From: Streptomyces sp. SCSIO 30461
GTDB lineage: Bacteria; Actinomycetota; Actinomycetes; Streptomycetales; Streptomycetaceae
Direction: 5' to 3'
DNA length: 64,000 nt
Assembly (NCBI RefSeq): GCF_037023745.1
Contig: NZ_CP146101.1
Location: 2,968,001 to 3,032,000 of the forward strand
Shown here: positions 38,255-46,631 of the stretch, in pieces
Layout of the letters: every line of letters begins with the position of its first letter
Position numbering within the stretch: the first letter of the stretch is position 1
Notes under the pieces: generated by a model
Database searches by the model: none
What the model saw: the letters and a program-made list of their open reading frames with translations, nothing else
What the model was told of the DNA's origin: nothing
Translations under genes and position numbers: made by a program

Positions 38255-38308
38255 TTCTGAGCAGTGGATACTAGTTACCGCATAGTGGAAGTTCAATGTT
38301 TTGTTGAT
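38255..38308 (-). promoter_or_regulatory. aceB promoter with paired class A and one class B operator
   Basis: Minus strand: class B-like ATCAACAAAACATTGAA (38308-38292) over -35 TTGAAC (38296-38291); a 17-bp spacer occupied by class A box TTCCACTATGCGGTA (38290-38276); -10 TAGTAT (38273-38268); second class A box ATCCACTGCTCAGAA (38269-38255). The two A boxes start 21 bp apart. Confidence 0.75.
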
Positions 38309-38356
38309 GTCGAGATTCTCCGGGTCGACACAATGTGGCGCTCGGTGCCACCCCGC

Positions 38357-38980
38357 TCACTCCAGGTGCCCCAGGTCCTCGGGAGTGTCGATGTCATACG
38401 GCTCGGCCACATCCGCGCACTCCACGAGGGTGATCTCCGCCTCATGCTCCCTCAGGTAGTCCCGGGCCCCGCGGTCGCCGGTGGCGCTCGCGGCCACCGC
38501 CGCCCAGCGGGAGGAGCCGAAGAGCACCGGATGCCCGCGCCTCCCCCCGTACGCCGCCGACGCCAGCGCCGACGTCAGTGCCGGAGGGGAGCCGCCCGCG
38601 GCCACCACTCGCGCGACCGCTGCCGCACCGATGCCGGGCTGGTCCACCAGTGAGACGAGGGCCGCGCCGGGCTCACCGCCCGCCGCGGCCAGGGAGTCGA
38701 GCCCGGTGCGCAGCGAAGAGCCCATCCCGTATTCCCAGTCCGCGTTGACGGATACGGAACAGCCCGGCAGATCGGCCTCCCGCAGCACCTGATCAGCGGC
38801 TGCGCCCAGCACGACATGCACGGATCGGCAGCCTCCCGCGCGCAGCACGCGCACCGCGTTCTCCACCAGGGGGCGACCCCGGTACCGCAGTAGTGCCTTG
38901 GGGCGGCCGCCGAGTCGCCGCCCGCCTCCTGCGGCCAGGACCAGTCCTGCGACCTGCGGTTTCTCTGAGGTGTGAGCCAT
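38357..38980 (-). CDS. MobA/MocA-like molybdopterin nucleotidyltransferase
   Basis: A 207-residue NTP-transferase with the N-terminal signature VAGLVLAAGGGRRLGGRPKA and LLRYRGRPLVENAV, then LVSLVDQPGI and GHPVLFG, as in MocA/XdhC-partner cytidylyltransferases. These mature molybdenum cofactor for xanthine dehydrogenase, the enzyme forming urate, so its place in a purine cluster is logical. No xanthine dehydrogenase is in the window. ATG 38980. Confidence 0.85.
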   Translation of the reverse strand: MAHTSEKPQVAGLVLAAGGGRRLGGRPKALLRYRGRPLVENAVRVLRAGGCRSVHVVLGAAADQVLREADLPGCSVSVNADWEYGMGSSLRTGLDSLAAAGGEPGAALVSLVDQPGIGAAAVARVVAAGGSPPALTSALASAAYGGRRGHPVLFGSSRWAAVAASATGDRGARDYLREHEAEITLVECADVAEPYDIDTPEDLGHLE

Positions 38981-39242
38981 GGCTCCTGCTTACCCCATCA
39001 AAGGCGCGGATGGCGGGGCGACGCTTCGGCGACCTTGGCCGGCGGTGTCGGGCTGATCGCCTGCACGGTTTCAGCTCTGAACCGGACCCGTCTGACCGCA
39101 TCCCGCTCGACCTCGCCGCAGGGCACAAGGTGCTCGAGGCGGACACATCGGGCTGAAACTCGTACTCCCGAGTGGCGAAGCCGACGCCCGATGGCGTTAA
39201 CTTGCCCGCGGCCCAAGACGTCTGACCACCGTCCGGCGGGTC

Positions 39243-39797
39243 ATGAACCGGACACCGAGGCGTGCGAGGGGGAGTGCGGTGCTGTGGAGCGTAAGGCAGT
39301 CGCGAGTGACAGGGAGCGGCGAGGACCCGAGGGTGGTGGAGCTCCGCTCCGCCGTCGCCCGGCTTCGCCGTGAGCTCGCCGGGTATCCGGCGGAGTTCGC
39401 CGACCGGGCCATCGCGGAGGACGAGCTCGCAGCGATGGCCGCGATGGTGGACGGCGGGGTGCCGGAAGGTCGGCGGCTGCGCCGTTCGCTGCTCCTCGTC
39501 GTGGGCTCGCTCGGTTCGGTGAGCGTGCTCGCGCCCGGGCTCGGTGGGGTGCACCGGGCGGTGGAGCTCTTCGGCGAGCCCATCAGCGAGCTGTACGGCG
39601 ACAGGAACGGCGACCTCGGTGGGCGGCTGTACGGCAGCGGCGCTTCGCCCGGCCGTGAGGCCCCGTATGGAAACGGCGATGGTGGTCTCGGTGGTGATCT
39701 CGGCGGCGAGGAGTCGCACGGGAGTGGTGCGCACGGCGGCGGTACCCATCGCGGCGGCCGGCATGACGACTGCGGGGGCGGCGGCCCCGCGCGCTGA
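39243..39797 (+). CDS. DUF5955 family protein
   Basis: A protein of up to 184 residues. The core VVELRSAVARLRRELAGYPA...AEDELAAMAAMV...RRLRRSLLLVVGSLGSVSVL matches the Streptomyces DUF5955 pattern: coiled-coil-like helix plus a hydrophobic segment. The C-terminus is a Gly/His-rich low-complexity tail. The start is uncertain; an in-frame GTG near 39306 would give the core only. Function unknown. Confidence 0.6.
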   Translation: MNRTPRRARGSAVLWSVRQSRVTGSGEDPRVVELRSAVARLRRELAGYPAEFADRAIAEDELAAMAAMVDGGVPEGRRLRRSLLLVVGSLGSVSVLAPGLGGVHRAVELFGEPISELYGDRNGDLGGRLYGSGASPGREAPYGNGDGGLGGDLGGEESHGSGAHGGGTHRGGRHDDCGGGGPAR

Positions 39798-40041
39798 CCG
39801 CTGCGAACATCCACGGGTCCGTGACCGGGACTGGTGACCGGTGCCGGTTGCCGTCCCGTGCCTCGGATTTCATCGCACTCGTACGGTAGTGATCCGGGCG
39901 CGAAGAGTAGTCGAATTGGCGTGAACCCCGCTTGAGTCGGCCTCGCCGCGGCAAAAGACTTCTCATGTGCCTGACGTGGACGGCGTCCACACGGGGGGTC
40001 GCGGCACACCCATCGCGTTCGCAAGGCAAGGAGAAGTCGGC

Positions 40042-40560
40042 ATGCCCGACGGCATCGCCCGTGGCACCGGACACCAGATCACCCTGACCGACGGCACGGC
40101 CACCCGCACCAGGGAGATGACCCCCGCCGATCTCGCGCCCGTCCAGGCGCTGCACCGACGCTGCTCGCCCGACAGCCGGGCTCGGCGGTATCACACCGGA
40201 AAGCCTGAATTATCCCGCGTCGGCTGGCGGTTGCTCTGCGACCCGAAGCGCGGCACCACTCTCGTCACCACCCCGGACCAGCGCACCGGCCACATCATCG
40301 CCATGACCAGCGTCATGCGCACCGACCGGCAGGGCGTGGGAGAGCTGGCCGTGCTGGTCGAGGACACCTGGCAGTCCAAGGGCCTCGGCACCGCGCTCGC
40401 GGCCCATGCCGCCGCAGTCGCCCGCAGCCAGGGGCATCACACGCTGACGGCCACCGTCGCGGTCGACAACGCGCCGATGCTGCATGTGCTGGAGAGCCTT
40501 GACGCGCCGCCCGCCCTCGCGTCGAACGGACCGGTCATCGATGTCCGGATTCCGTTGTGA
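40042..40560 (+). CDS. GNAT-family N-acetyltransferase
   Basis: A 172-residue protein with EMTPADLAPVQALHRRCSPD, RQGVGELAVLVEDTWQSKGL and the acetyl-CoA loop QSKGLGTALAAHAAAVAR. ATG 40042 has AAGGAGA upstream, better than the in-frame start at 39967. Substrate unknown. Its 3' half is overlapped by a long open frame of the convergent membrane-protein gene. Confidence 0.8.
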   Translation: MPDGIARGTGHQITLTDGTATRTREMTPADLAPVQALHRRCSPDSRARRYHTGKPELSRVGWRLLCDPKRGTTLVTTPDQRTGHIIAMTSVMRTDRQGVGELAVLVEDTWQSKGLGTALAAHAAAVARSQGHHTLTATVAVDNAPMLHVLESLDAPPALASNGPVIDVRIPL

Positions 40561-41019
40561 GCCTGACCGGGCAGAGGCACCAGGCTGCTGCCGCCGGACG
40601 AGGGGGAAGCACCAAGCGGCTGCCACCACCAGTGCGGCAGCCGCCATCAGCGCGACCGTCGGCGCCTCGGGGCGCCAACTGAGCGTCAGGCGGGTGCCGA
40701 TCAGGGTCGTGCCGATGGCAATCCCCTCGGGCACGTATATCGGCACCCTCGCGGCGGCGGCTCGCAGCACCGCGGCCGACAGCAGCCCGACCATGGTCCA
40801 GACCGCGAGGAAGGGCAGAGCCGGGCCGGGCGCGGCGCTGGGCAGACCATATTCCTTGGGCCCGAAATGGAACCGTGCACCCAGCCAGGCGAGCCCCACG
40901 CCGGCCGCGGCCACCGCCACCACCCACAGGGCGTGGCGCCACAGGGGGCCGGGCCTGACCGACTCCTCGTCGGTGTCGTCCGTGTGGTGGTAGCCGTGGG
41001 GGTCCAGTTCGTCGATCAC
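40210..41019 (-). CDS. membrane protein whose normal stop appears lost
   Basis: From GTG 41019 (VIDELDPHGYHHTDD) the protein has about four hydrophobic segments (ALWVVAVAAAGVGLAWLGA, LPFLAVWTMVGLLSAAVL, LMAAAALVVAAAWCFPLV). After residue about 155 (VRRQQPGASARSG) it runs on for some 115 residues antisense to the acetyltransferase gene with poor protein character. The genuine gene probably ended near 40560. Function unknown; integral membrane protein. Confidence 0.5.
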   Translation of the reverse strand: MIDELDPHGYHHTDDTDEESVRPGPLWRHALWVVAVAAAGVGLAWLGARFHFGPKEYGLPSAAPGPALPFLAVWTMVGLLSAAVLRAAAARVPIYVPEGIAIGTTLIGTRLTLSWRPEAPTVALMAAAALVVAAAWCFPLVRRQQPGASARSGSQRNPDIDDRSVRREGGRRVKALQHMQHRRVVDRDGGRQRVMPLAAGDCGGMGRERGAEALGLPGVLDQHGQLSHALPVGAHDAGHGDDVAGALVRGGDESGAALRVAEQPPADAG

Positions 41020-41075
41020 GCACGGGAGGACGCCTCCGGCCCGTGCGGGGTTGTCAACCCGTAGGCTGGGAACCG

Positions 41076-41789
41076 ATGTCCACCACTTCTGAGCGCCCCA
41101 CACTGCGCGAACTCGCCGTCCAGGCCCTGTCCTCCGTCGAGCGCGGCTACGACCTGCTCGCGCCCAAGTTCGACGCGACCTCCTTCCGTACCCCGGAGCG
41201 CGTCCTCGACGAGGTGCTCCAGGCGCTCCACCCGCTCGGTCCGTTCCGGCACGGGCTCGATGTCTGCTGCGGCACCGGTGCGGGCGTGCGGGTTCTGGGG
41301 GAGGTGTGCGACGGCCGGGTCGTCGGCGTCGACTTCAGCACGGGCATGCTGACCGAGGCCCGGAGCGCCTTTCCGGCGGTGGACTGGGTGCGTGCCGACG
41401 CACGGGCCATGCCGTTCGCGCCGGTCTTCGATCTGGCCATGAGCTTCGGGGCGTTCGGGCATTTCCTGCCCGGGGAACGGCTCGGACTGTTCGCCCAGGT
41501 CCATTCGGCGCTGCGGCCCGGCGGTCTCTTCGCCTTCCCGATCGGGGCGCCCGCACGTCCGGGTAGCCGACCGTACTGGGCCATGCTCGGCTTCGACGCC
41601 GCCATGCGGGTGCGCAACGCCGTGTGGCGGCCGCCGTTCGTGATGTACTACCGCACCTTTCCGCTCGGCGCAGTGCTGGACGACCTCGCCCGGGCCGGTT
41701 TCGACGTGGAGCTGCGTCCGCTGACCGGGCTGGGGTGGAGAGGTGATGGGAGCCCGCGCGCCGCGCTCGTGGTGGGGCGCAAGCGCTGA
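41076..41789 (+). CDS. class I SAM-dependent methyltransferase
   Basis: A 237-residue methyltransferase. Motif I GLDVCCGTGAGVRVLG at about 61-76, the acidic strand VVGVDFSTGMLTEAR, motif II/III around VRADARAMPFAPVFDLAMSF and LRPGGLFAFPIG. Substrate unknown. ATG 41076 (MSTTSERPTLREL) is 57 bp from the divergent membrane-protein start. Convergent with allR. Confidence 0.85.
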   Translation: MSTTSERPTLRELAVQALSSVERGYDLLAPKFDATSFRTPERVLDEVLQALHPLGPFRHGLDVCCGTGAGVRVLGEVCDGRVVGVDFSTGMLTEARSAFPAVDWVRADARAMPFAPVFDLAMSFGAFGHFLPGERLGLFAQVHSALRPGGLFAFPIGAPARPGSRPYWAMLGFDAAMRVRNAVWRPPFVMYYRTFPLGAVLDDLARAGFDVELRPLTGLGWRGDGSPRAALVVGRKR

Positions 41790-41810
41790 GCGCCACCCGA
41801 GCCGCCGGGG

Positions 41811-42644
41811 TCAGCCCTGCGGCGGCGCCGACGTGGTCACGGCACTGGCGAGGGCTTCGGACAGCTCCCGTGCGGCCGCCTGGAGCACCGGGACGATCCG
41901 CTCCGTGGCCGCGTCGGTCACCCGCCCCGCGGGGCCCGAGATCGAGATCGCGGCGGACGTCGGTGAGTCGGGGACCGAGACGGCGAGGCAGCGCACCCCG
42001 ATCTCCTGCTCGTTGTCGTCCACCGCGTAGCCGGTTCTGCGGACCGACTCCAGTGCGGCCAGGAAGGCGTCCGGTGTGGTGATCGTCTTGTCGGTGGCTG
42101 CCGGCATCCCGGTCCTGGCCAGCAGCGCCCGCACTTCCTCCGGGGGAGTGTGGGCGAGCAGTGCCTTGCCCACGCCGGTGGAGTGCGGCAGGACCCGTCG
42201 GCCGACCTCGGTGAACATCCGCATGGAGTGCTTCGAGGGGACCTGCGCGACGTACACGATCTCGTCGCCGTCGAGCAGCGCCATGTTGGCCGTCTCGCCC
42301 GTCTCCTCGACCAGCCGTGCGAGATAGGGGCGAGCCCAGGTACCGAGCAGTCGCGATGCCGACTCGCCGAGCCGGATGAGCCGGGGGCCGAGCGCATAGC
42401 GCCGGTTCGGCTGCTGCCGTACGTAGCCGCAGGCGACGAGGGTGCGCATCAGCCGGTGGATGGTGGGCAGCGGGAGTCCGCTGCTGGCCGACAGTTCGCT
42501 CAGGCCGACCTCGCCGCCCGCGTCGGCCATCCGCTCCAGCAGGTCGAAGGCGCGCTCCAGTGACTGGACGCCGCCTCCGCCGTTGCTCGTGGCGGGCTTG
42601 GCCGCGTCGGCGGCCGAGGTGCTGCTGGAGCTGGACGTCGGCAC
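41811..42644 (-). CDS. allR: IclR-family repressor of allantoin genes
   Basis: A 277-residue regulator. The N-terminal winged helix includes SLERAFDLLERMADAGGEVGLSEL with SGLPLPTIHRLMRTLVACGY; the C-terminal IclR effector domain includes TGETANMALLDGDEIVYVAQ, HSTGVGKALLAH and CLAVSVPDSP. AllR in S. coelicolor is described as repressing allantoin-pathway genes, relieved by a pathway metabolite. Divergent from allB; its own promoter is filled by paired class A boxes, suggesting autoregulation. ATG 42644. Confidence 0.88.
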   Translation of the reverse strand: MPTSSSSSTSAADAAKPATSNGGGGVQSLERAFDLLERMADAGGEVGLSELSASSGLPLPTIHRLMRTLVACGYVRQQPNRRYALGPRLIRLGESASRLLGTWARPYLARLVEETGETANMALLDGDEIVYVAQVPSKHSMRMFTEVGRRVLPHSTGVGKALLAHTPPEEVRALLARTGMPAATDKTITTPDAFLAALESVRRTGYAVDDNEQEIGVRCLAVSVPDSPTSAAISISGPAGRVTDAATERIVPVLQAAARELSEALASAVTTSAPPQG

Positions 42645-42707
42645 GGTGGCGGTCCTTTCAGGCGGGCGGGCGTGCTGCCAGCCTATCGGGCGATCTGGGC
42701 ACCTTGC

Positions 42708-42750
42708 TTTTACTATTCGGAATCATATTTCCGGTGGCCGGAAGTTTCAA
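42708..42750 (-). promoter_or_regulatory. allR promoter with paired class A operators
   Basis: Minus strand: -35 TTGAAA (42750-42745), 17-bp spacer containing TTCCGGCCACCGGAA (42743-42729), -10 TATGAT (42727-42722), then the second box TTCCGAATAGTAAAA (42722-42708). Box starts are 21 bp apart; the layout equals that of aceB. Confidence 0.75.
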
Positions 42751-42775
42751 GCTGCGATATGTCGAGGTCCTGGCC

Positions 42776-42823
42776 TTGACGGGGTGGAGTCCTGGGTGAA
42801 GACTTCTTCAACAGAACGTTGAA
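42776..42823 (+). promoter_or_regulatory. allB promoter with perfect class B operator
   Basis: TTGACG (42776-42781), 17 bp, weak -10 AAGACT (42799-42804), and the perfect palindrome TTCAACAGAACGTTGAA (42807-42823) over the expected start of transcription, 26 bp before allB. Confidence 0.65.
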
Positions 42824-42848
42824 TTTCTGCTCTGCGGAGGAGGCGTGG

Positions 42849-44186
42849 ATGGCCGACGTGCATCTGGTGGTGCGCTCGACACGGGTCGTCACCCCCGAAG
42901 GGACCCGAGCCGCGTCCGTCGTCGTGCGCGGCGAACGGATCGCCGCCGTGCTGCCGTACGACGCCGAGATCCCGGCCGGTGCCCGCATCGAGGACTTCGG
43001 GGACGATGTGGTGCTCCCCGGCCTCGTCGACACCCATGTCCATGTGAACGACCCCGGACGCACCGCGTGGGAGGGCTTCTGGACCGCCACCAGGGCCGCG
43101 GCAGCGGGCGGCATCACCACTCTGGTGGACATGCCTCTCAACTCCCTCCCGCCCACCACCACCGTCGATCATCTCCGGACCAAGCAGCGTACGGCAGAGC
43201 CCAAGGTCCATGTGGACACCGGCTTCTGGGGCGGTGCCATCCCGGACAACGCCGACGATCTGCATGCCTTGCACGATGCCGGTGTCTTCGGCTTCAAGTG
43301 CTTCCTGTCCCCGTCGGGCGTCGAGGAGTTCCCGGAGCTCGACCAGGAGCAGCTCGCCCGCTCCCTGGCCGTGATCGCGGGCTTCGACGGCCTGCTGATC
43401 GTGCACGCCGAGGACCCGCACCACCTCGCGGCGGCGCCGGCGTTCAGCGGTCCCGCGTACACCGGCTTCCTCGCCTCCCGTCCGCGCGACGCCGAGAACA
43501 CCGCGATCGGATTGCTGATCGAGCAGGCCAGGCGGTTGAACGCCCGCGTCCATGTGCTGCACCTCTCCTCCGGTGACGCACTGCCGCTGATCGCGAAGGC
43601 GAAGGCGGACGGCGTACGGATCACCGTCGAGTCCTGTCCTCACTTCCTCAGCCTCACCGCGGAGGAAGTCCCCGACGGGGCGACCGAGTTCAAGTGCTGC
43701 CCGCCCATCCGTGAAGCCGCCAACCAAGACGTGCTCTGGCAGGGCCTCGCGGACGGCACGATCGACTGCGTCGTCTCCGACCACTCGCCCTGCACCACCG
43801 ACCTCAAGACACCCGACTTCGGTACCGCCTGGGGCGGGATCTCCTCGCTCCAGCTGGGCCTCCCCGTCATCTGGACCGAGGCCCGCAAACGCGGCCACGG
43901 CCTGGAGGACGTGGCGCGCTGGATGTCCGCCGGGCCGGCCGGGCTCGCCGGCCTCGACCGCAAGGGCGCCATCGAAGCGGGCCGCGACGCCGACTTCGCC
44001 GTGTTCGCACCCGATGAGACCTTCACCGTAGACCCCGCCGAACTCCACCACCGCAACCAGGTCACGGCCTACGCGGGCAGGACCCTGCACGGCGTCGTGA
44101 AATCGACATGGCTGCGCGGCAGGCGGATCGTGGAGAACGGAACCCTCGCCGAGCCGTCCGGCCGGCTGATCGAAAGGAGCACCTGA
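42849..44186 (+). CDS. allB: allantoinase
   Basis: A 445-residue amidohydrolase opening allantoin to allantoate. Metal site residues: [10 protein letters not shown] (His-X-His near 58), carboxylated Lys in [35 protein letters not shown] and [14 protein letters not shown] 42849 ([18 protein letters not shown]) follows GGAGGAGG. Allantoicase starts 4 bp after its stop, so the two form an operon. Control by both AllR and the class B factor is predicted. Confidence 0.97.
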   Translation: MADVHLVVRSTRVVTPEGTRAASVVVRGERIAAVLPYDAEIPAGARIEDFGDDVVLPGLVDTHVHVNDPGRTAWEGFWTATRAAAAGGITTLVDMPLNSLPPTTTVDHLRTKQRTAEPKVHVDTGFWGGAIPDNADDLHALHDAGVFGFKCFLSPSGVEEFPELDQEQLARSLAVIAGFDGLLIVHAEDPHHLAAAPAFSGPAYTGFLASRPRDAENTAIGLLIEQARRLNARVHVLHLSSGDALPLIAKAKADGVRITVESCPHFLSLTAEEVPDGATEFKCCPPIREAANQDVLWQGLADGTIDCVVSDHSPCTTDLKTPDFGTAWGGISSLQLGLPVIWTEARKRGHGLEDVARWMSAGPAGLAGLDRKGAIEAGRDADFAVFAPDETFTVDPAELHHRNQVTAYAGRTLHGVVKSTWLRGRRIVENGTLAEPSGRLIERST

Positions 44187-44190
44187 GACA

Positions 44191-45318
44191 GTGGCGATAC
44201 CGTCCTTCACCGGCGACGCGAGCCCCTACGGCGGCGGAGATCCCTACGCCGACTACCGTAGCCCCGGCCCGTCGGGTTTCCCGTTCAGCCATTATGCCGA
44301 CCTCGCCGACCGGGGACTCGGCGCGGGCGTCATCGCTGCCAACGACGAGTTCTTCGCCGAACGCGAGAATCTGCTGAAGCCCGGGGCCGCCGAGTTCGAC
44401 CCGGAGCACTTCGGTCACAAGGGCAAGATCATGGACGGCTGGGAGACCCGCCGCCGCCGGGGTGCCGGAGTCGACGAGCCGCACCCCACCGACACCGACC
44501 ACGACTGGGCCCTGATCCGGCTCGGCGCCCCCGGCGTGGTGCGCGGCATCGTGGTCGACACCGCCCACTTCCGCGGCAACTACCCGCAGTCGGTATCCGT
44601 CGATGCGGCCTGCGTACCGGGCTCGCCCTCCCCCGAGGCCCTCGTCGACGAAACCGTCACCTGGACCACCATCGTCCCGCGCTCCCCGGTCGGCGGCCAC
44701 GCCGCCAACGGCTTCACCGTCGATGTCGAACAGCGATTCACCCACCTTCGCCTCAACCAGCATCCGGACGGCGGTGTCGCCCGGTTGCGGGTGTACGGAG
44801 AGGTCGTACCGGACCCCGAGTGGCTGCGCGTGCTCGGCACGTTCGACGTCGTGGCGCTGGAGAACGGCGGCCGTGTCGAGGACGCATCCGACCGCTTCTA
44901 CTCCCCGGCCACCAACACCATTCAGCCGGGCAGGTCCCGGAAGATGGACGACGGCTGGGAGACCAGGCGGCGCCGTGACAAGGGAAACGACTGGATCCGC
45001 TACCGCCTGGTCGAGCAGTCCGAGATCCGCGCGGTCGAGATCGACACCGCCTACCTCAAGGGCAACAGCGCGGGCTGGGCCGAGCTCTCCCTGCGCGACG
45101 GTGAGACGGGCGAGTGGACCCGGGTACTTCCCCGCACCCGCCTCCAGCCCGACACCAACCACCGTTTCTCGCTGGACGCCCCGGTCGTCGGCACGCATGC
45201 GCGCATCGACATCTTCCCGGACGGCGGAATCTCACGACTGCGGCTGTTCGGGTCCCTCACCGACCAGGGTGCGACCGCCCTGGCCGCCCGCCACGAGGAA
45301 CTCGGCGGCGCGGACTGA
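44191..45318 (+). CDS. alc: allantoicase
   Basis: A 375-residue enzyme cleaving allantoate to ureidoglycolate and urea. It has the duplicated allantoicase fold: each half contains the MDGWETRRRR-type motif (near residue 81 and again near 251), followed by DHDWALIRLGAPGVVRGIVV-like and NDWIRYRLVEQSEIRAVEID segments. GTG 44191 is the start. No ureidoglycolate lyase gene is recognised nearby, so how glyoxylate is released is not visible in this window. Confidence 0.95.
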   Translation: MAIPSFTGDASPYGGGDPYADYRSPGPSGFPFSHYADLADRGLGAGVIAANDEFFAERENLLKPGAAEFDPEHFGHKGKIMDGWETRRRRGAGVDEPHPTDTDHDWALIRLGAPGVVRGIVVDTAHFRGNYPQSVSVDAACVPGSPSPEALVDETVTWTTIVPRSPVGGHAANGFTVDVEQRFTHLRLNQHPDGGVARLRVYGEVVPDPEWLRVLGTFDVVALENGGRVEDASDRFYSPATNTIQPGRSRKMDDGWETRRRRDKGNDWIRYRLVEQSEIRAVEIDTAYLKGNSAGWAELSLRDGETGEWTRVLPRTRLQPDTNHRFSLDAPVVGTHARIDIFPDGGISRLRLFGSLTDQGATALAARHEELGGAD

Positions 45319-45526
45319 GTCGCCGGTCGCGGTTCGCGATGCCGAGCAGGGCGATGCCCACTGTCGAAGTCGCCCGCGACACTCGGGCCGGCTGTCACGT
45401 GGTGACCGGCGGCCGCCGGGCGGCGTCGCGGACGGTGCCTGCCGTCGGGCGCGCTGGAATCCCGGATGAGACCGGCTACAGGGCCGGGGCGCCGGACGGG
45501 ATCCGGCGGCCGTCGGATCCCGGGCT

Positions 45527-46531
45527 TCACAACCCCGGGATCTCCTCCATACGCACCGGTCTGCGCTCCCGCCGCGACAGTTCGCACGCCTCGGCGATAC
45601 GCAGCGCCTCCAGCGCTTCCCGGCCGTCGCAGGGGTTGCCGAGTCCACCGATGGCGACCTGGACGAAGGCCGCCAACTCGGCCTCGTAGGCCGAGGCGAA
45701 GCGCTCCAGGAAGCCCGGCCAGGGCCTGTCGGCGGCCGGCGGGCCCTTGGGCTCTGTCGAGGAGATCGGCGTGCGGTCGTCCAGGCCGACCACGACCGTG
45801 TCGGACTCGCCGCACAGTTCCATGCGCACGTCGTAGCCCGACCCGTTGCAGCGTGTGGCGGTGGCCGAGACGAGGGTGCCGTCGTCCAGGGTCAGCACCG
45901 CTGCCGCGGTGTCCACATCGCCCGCCGCGCGGAACATCGCGTCCCCGGCGTCCGAGCCCGTGGCGTACACGTCCACGACCTCGCGACCCGTGATCCAGCG
46001 CAGGATGTCGAAGTCGTGGATGAGGCAGTCGCGGTACAGCCCACCGGACAGCGGCAGGTACTCGGCGGGCGGCGGCGCGGGATCCGCGGTGATCGCCCGG
46101 ACGGTGTGCAGTCGACCGAGTCCGCCTGAGCGCACCAGCTCACGGGCCTTGCCGAAGCCCGCGTCGAATCGGCGCATGAAGCCGAGTTGCAACACGGTGC
46201 CCGCCTCGGCCACCTCGCGCAGCGCCCCCAGGGTCCCGGCCAGGTCCACCGAGATCGGTTTCTCACAGAAGGCGGGCAATCCGGCGCGGGCCGCACGGCC
46301 GATCAGGTCGGCGTGGGACGCGGTGGCGGACGCGATCACGACGGCGTCGACGCCCCACTTGAAGACCTCGTCCACGGACGGCGCCGCGGTGGCGCCGATC
46401 CGGGTGGCGACCTCCCGCGCCCGCTGGGCGTCGGTGTCCGCGACCACCAGGGCGCCGACCTCGCGATGGCGGCTGAGGACACCCGCATGGAACGTGCCGA
46501 TACGTCCGGTTCCGATGAGTCCGATGCGCAT
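45527..46531 (-). CDS. Gfo/Idh/MocA oxidoreductase, inositol 2-dehydrogenase-like
   Basis: A 334-residue NAD(P)-dependent enzyme. The Rossmann motif is MRIGLIGTGRIGTFHAGVL; the catalytic Lys is in LPAFCEKPISVDL, and DCLIHDFDILRWI holds the Asp/His pair typical of inositol dehydrogenases (IolG). The substrate is probably a cyclitol or sugar. ATG 46531; the frame extends to 46606 but without a better start. It is divergent from the GntR gene and ABC transporter, which likely import the substrate. Confidence 0.85.
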   Translation of the reverse strand: MRIGLIGTGRIGTFHAGVLSRHREVGALVVADTDAQRAREVATRIGATAAPSVDEVFKWGVDAVVIASATASHADLIGRAARAGLPAFCEKPISVDLAGTLGALREVAEAGTVLQLGFMRRFDAGFGKARELVRSGGLGRLHTVRAITADPAPPPAEYLPLSGGLYRDCLIHDFDILRWITGREVVDVYATGSDAGDAMFRAAGDVDTAAAVLTLDDGTLVSATATRCNGSGYDVRMELCGESDTVVVGLDDRTPISSTEPKGPPAADRPWPGFLERFASAYEAELAAFVQVAIGGLGNPCDGREALEALRIAEACELSRRERRPVRMEEIPGL

Positions 46532-46570
46532 GGCCCCAAGGTGGGGCCGCCTCGGAGCCATGTCAAGCAT

Positions 46571-46582
46571 TTGTCCTGACAA
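46571..46582. promoter_or_regulatory. GntR-type operator
   Basis: Perfect palindrome TTGTCCTGACAA in the 100-bp divergent region between the dehydrogenase and the GntR gene; it fits the half-site style (TTGTC/GACAA) of GntR/HutC-family regulators. Confidence 0.6.
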
Positions 46583-46631
46583 TCGAACTGCACAACTTCC
46601 CGTCAACAGGCCGCACGACTACGCTCGCAGC

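Noticed and set aside
45846..46631. Longer start for the GntR gene
   Set aside because: The extension is antisense to the dehydrogenase; GTG 46632 gives a normal 275-residue HutC-type protein.
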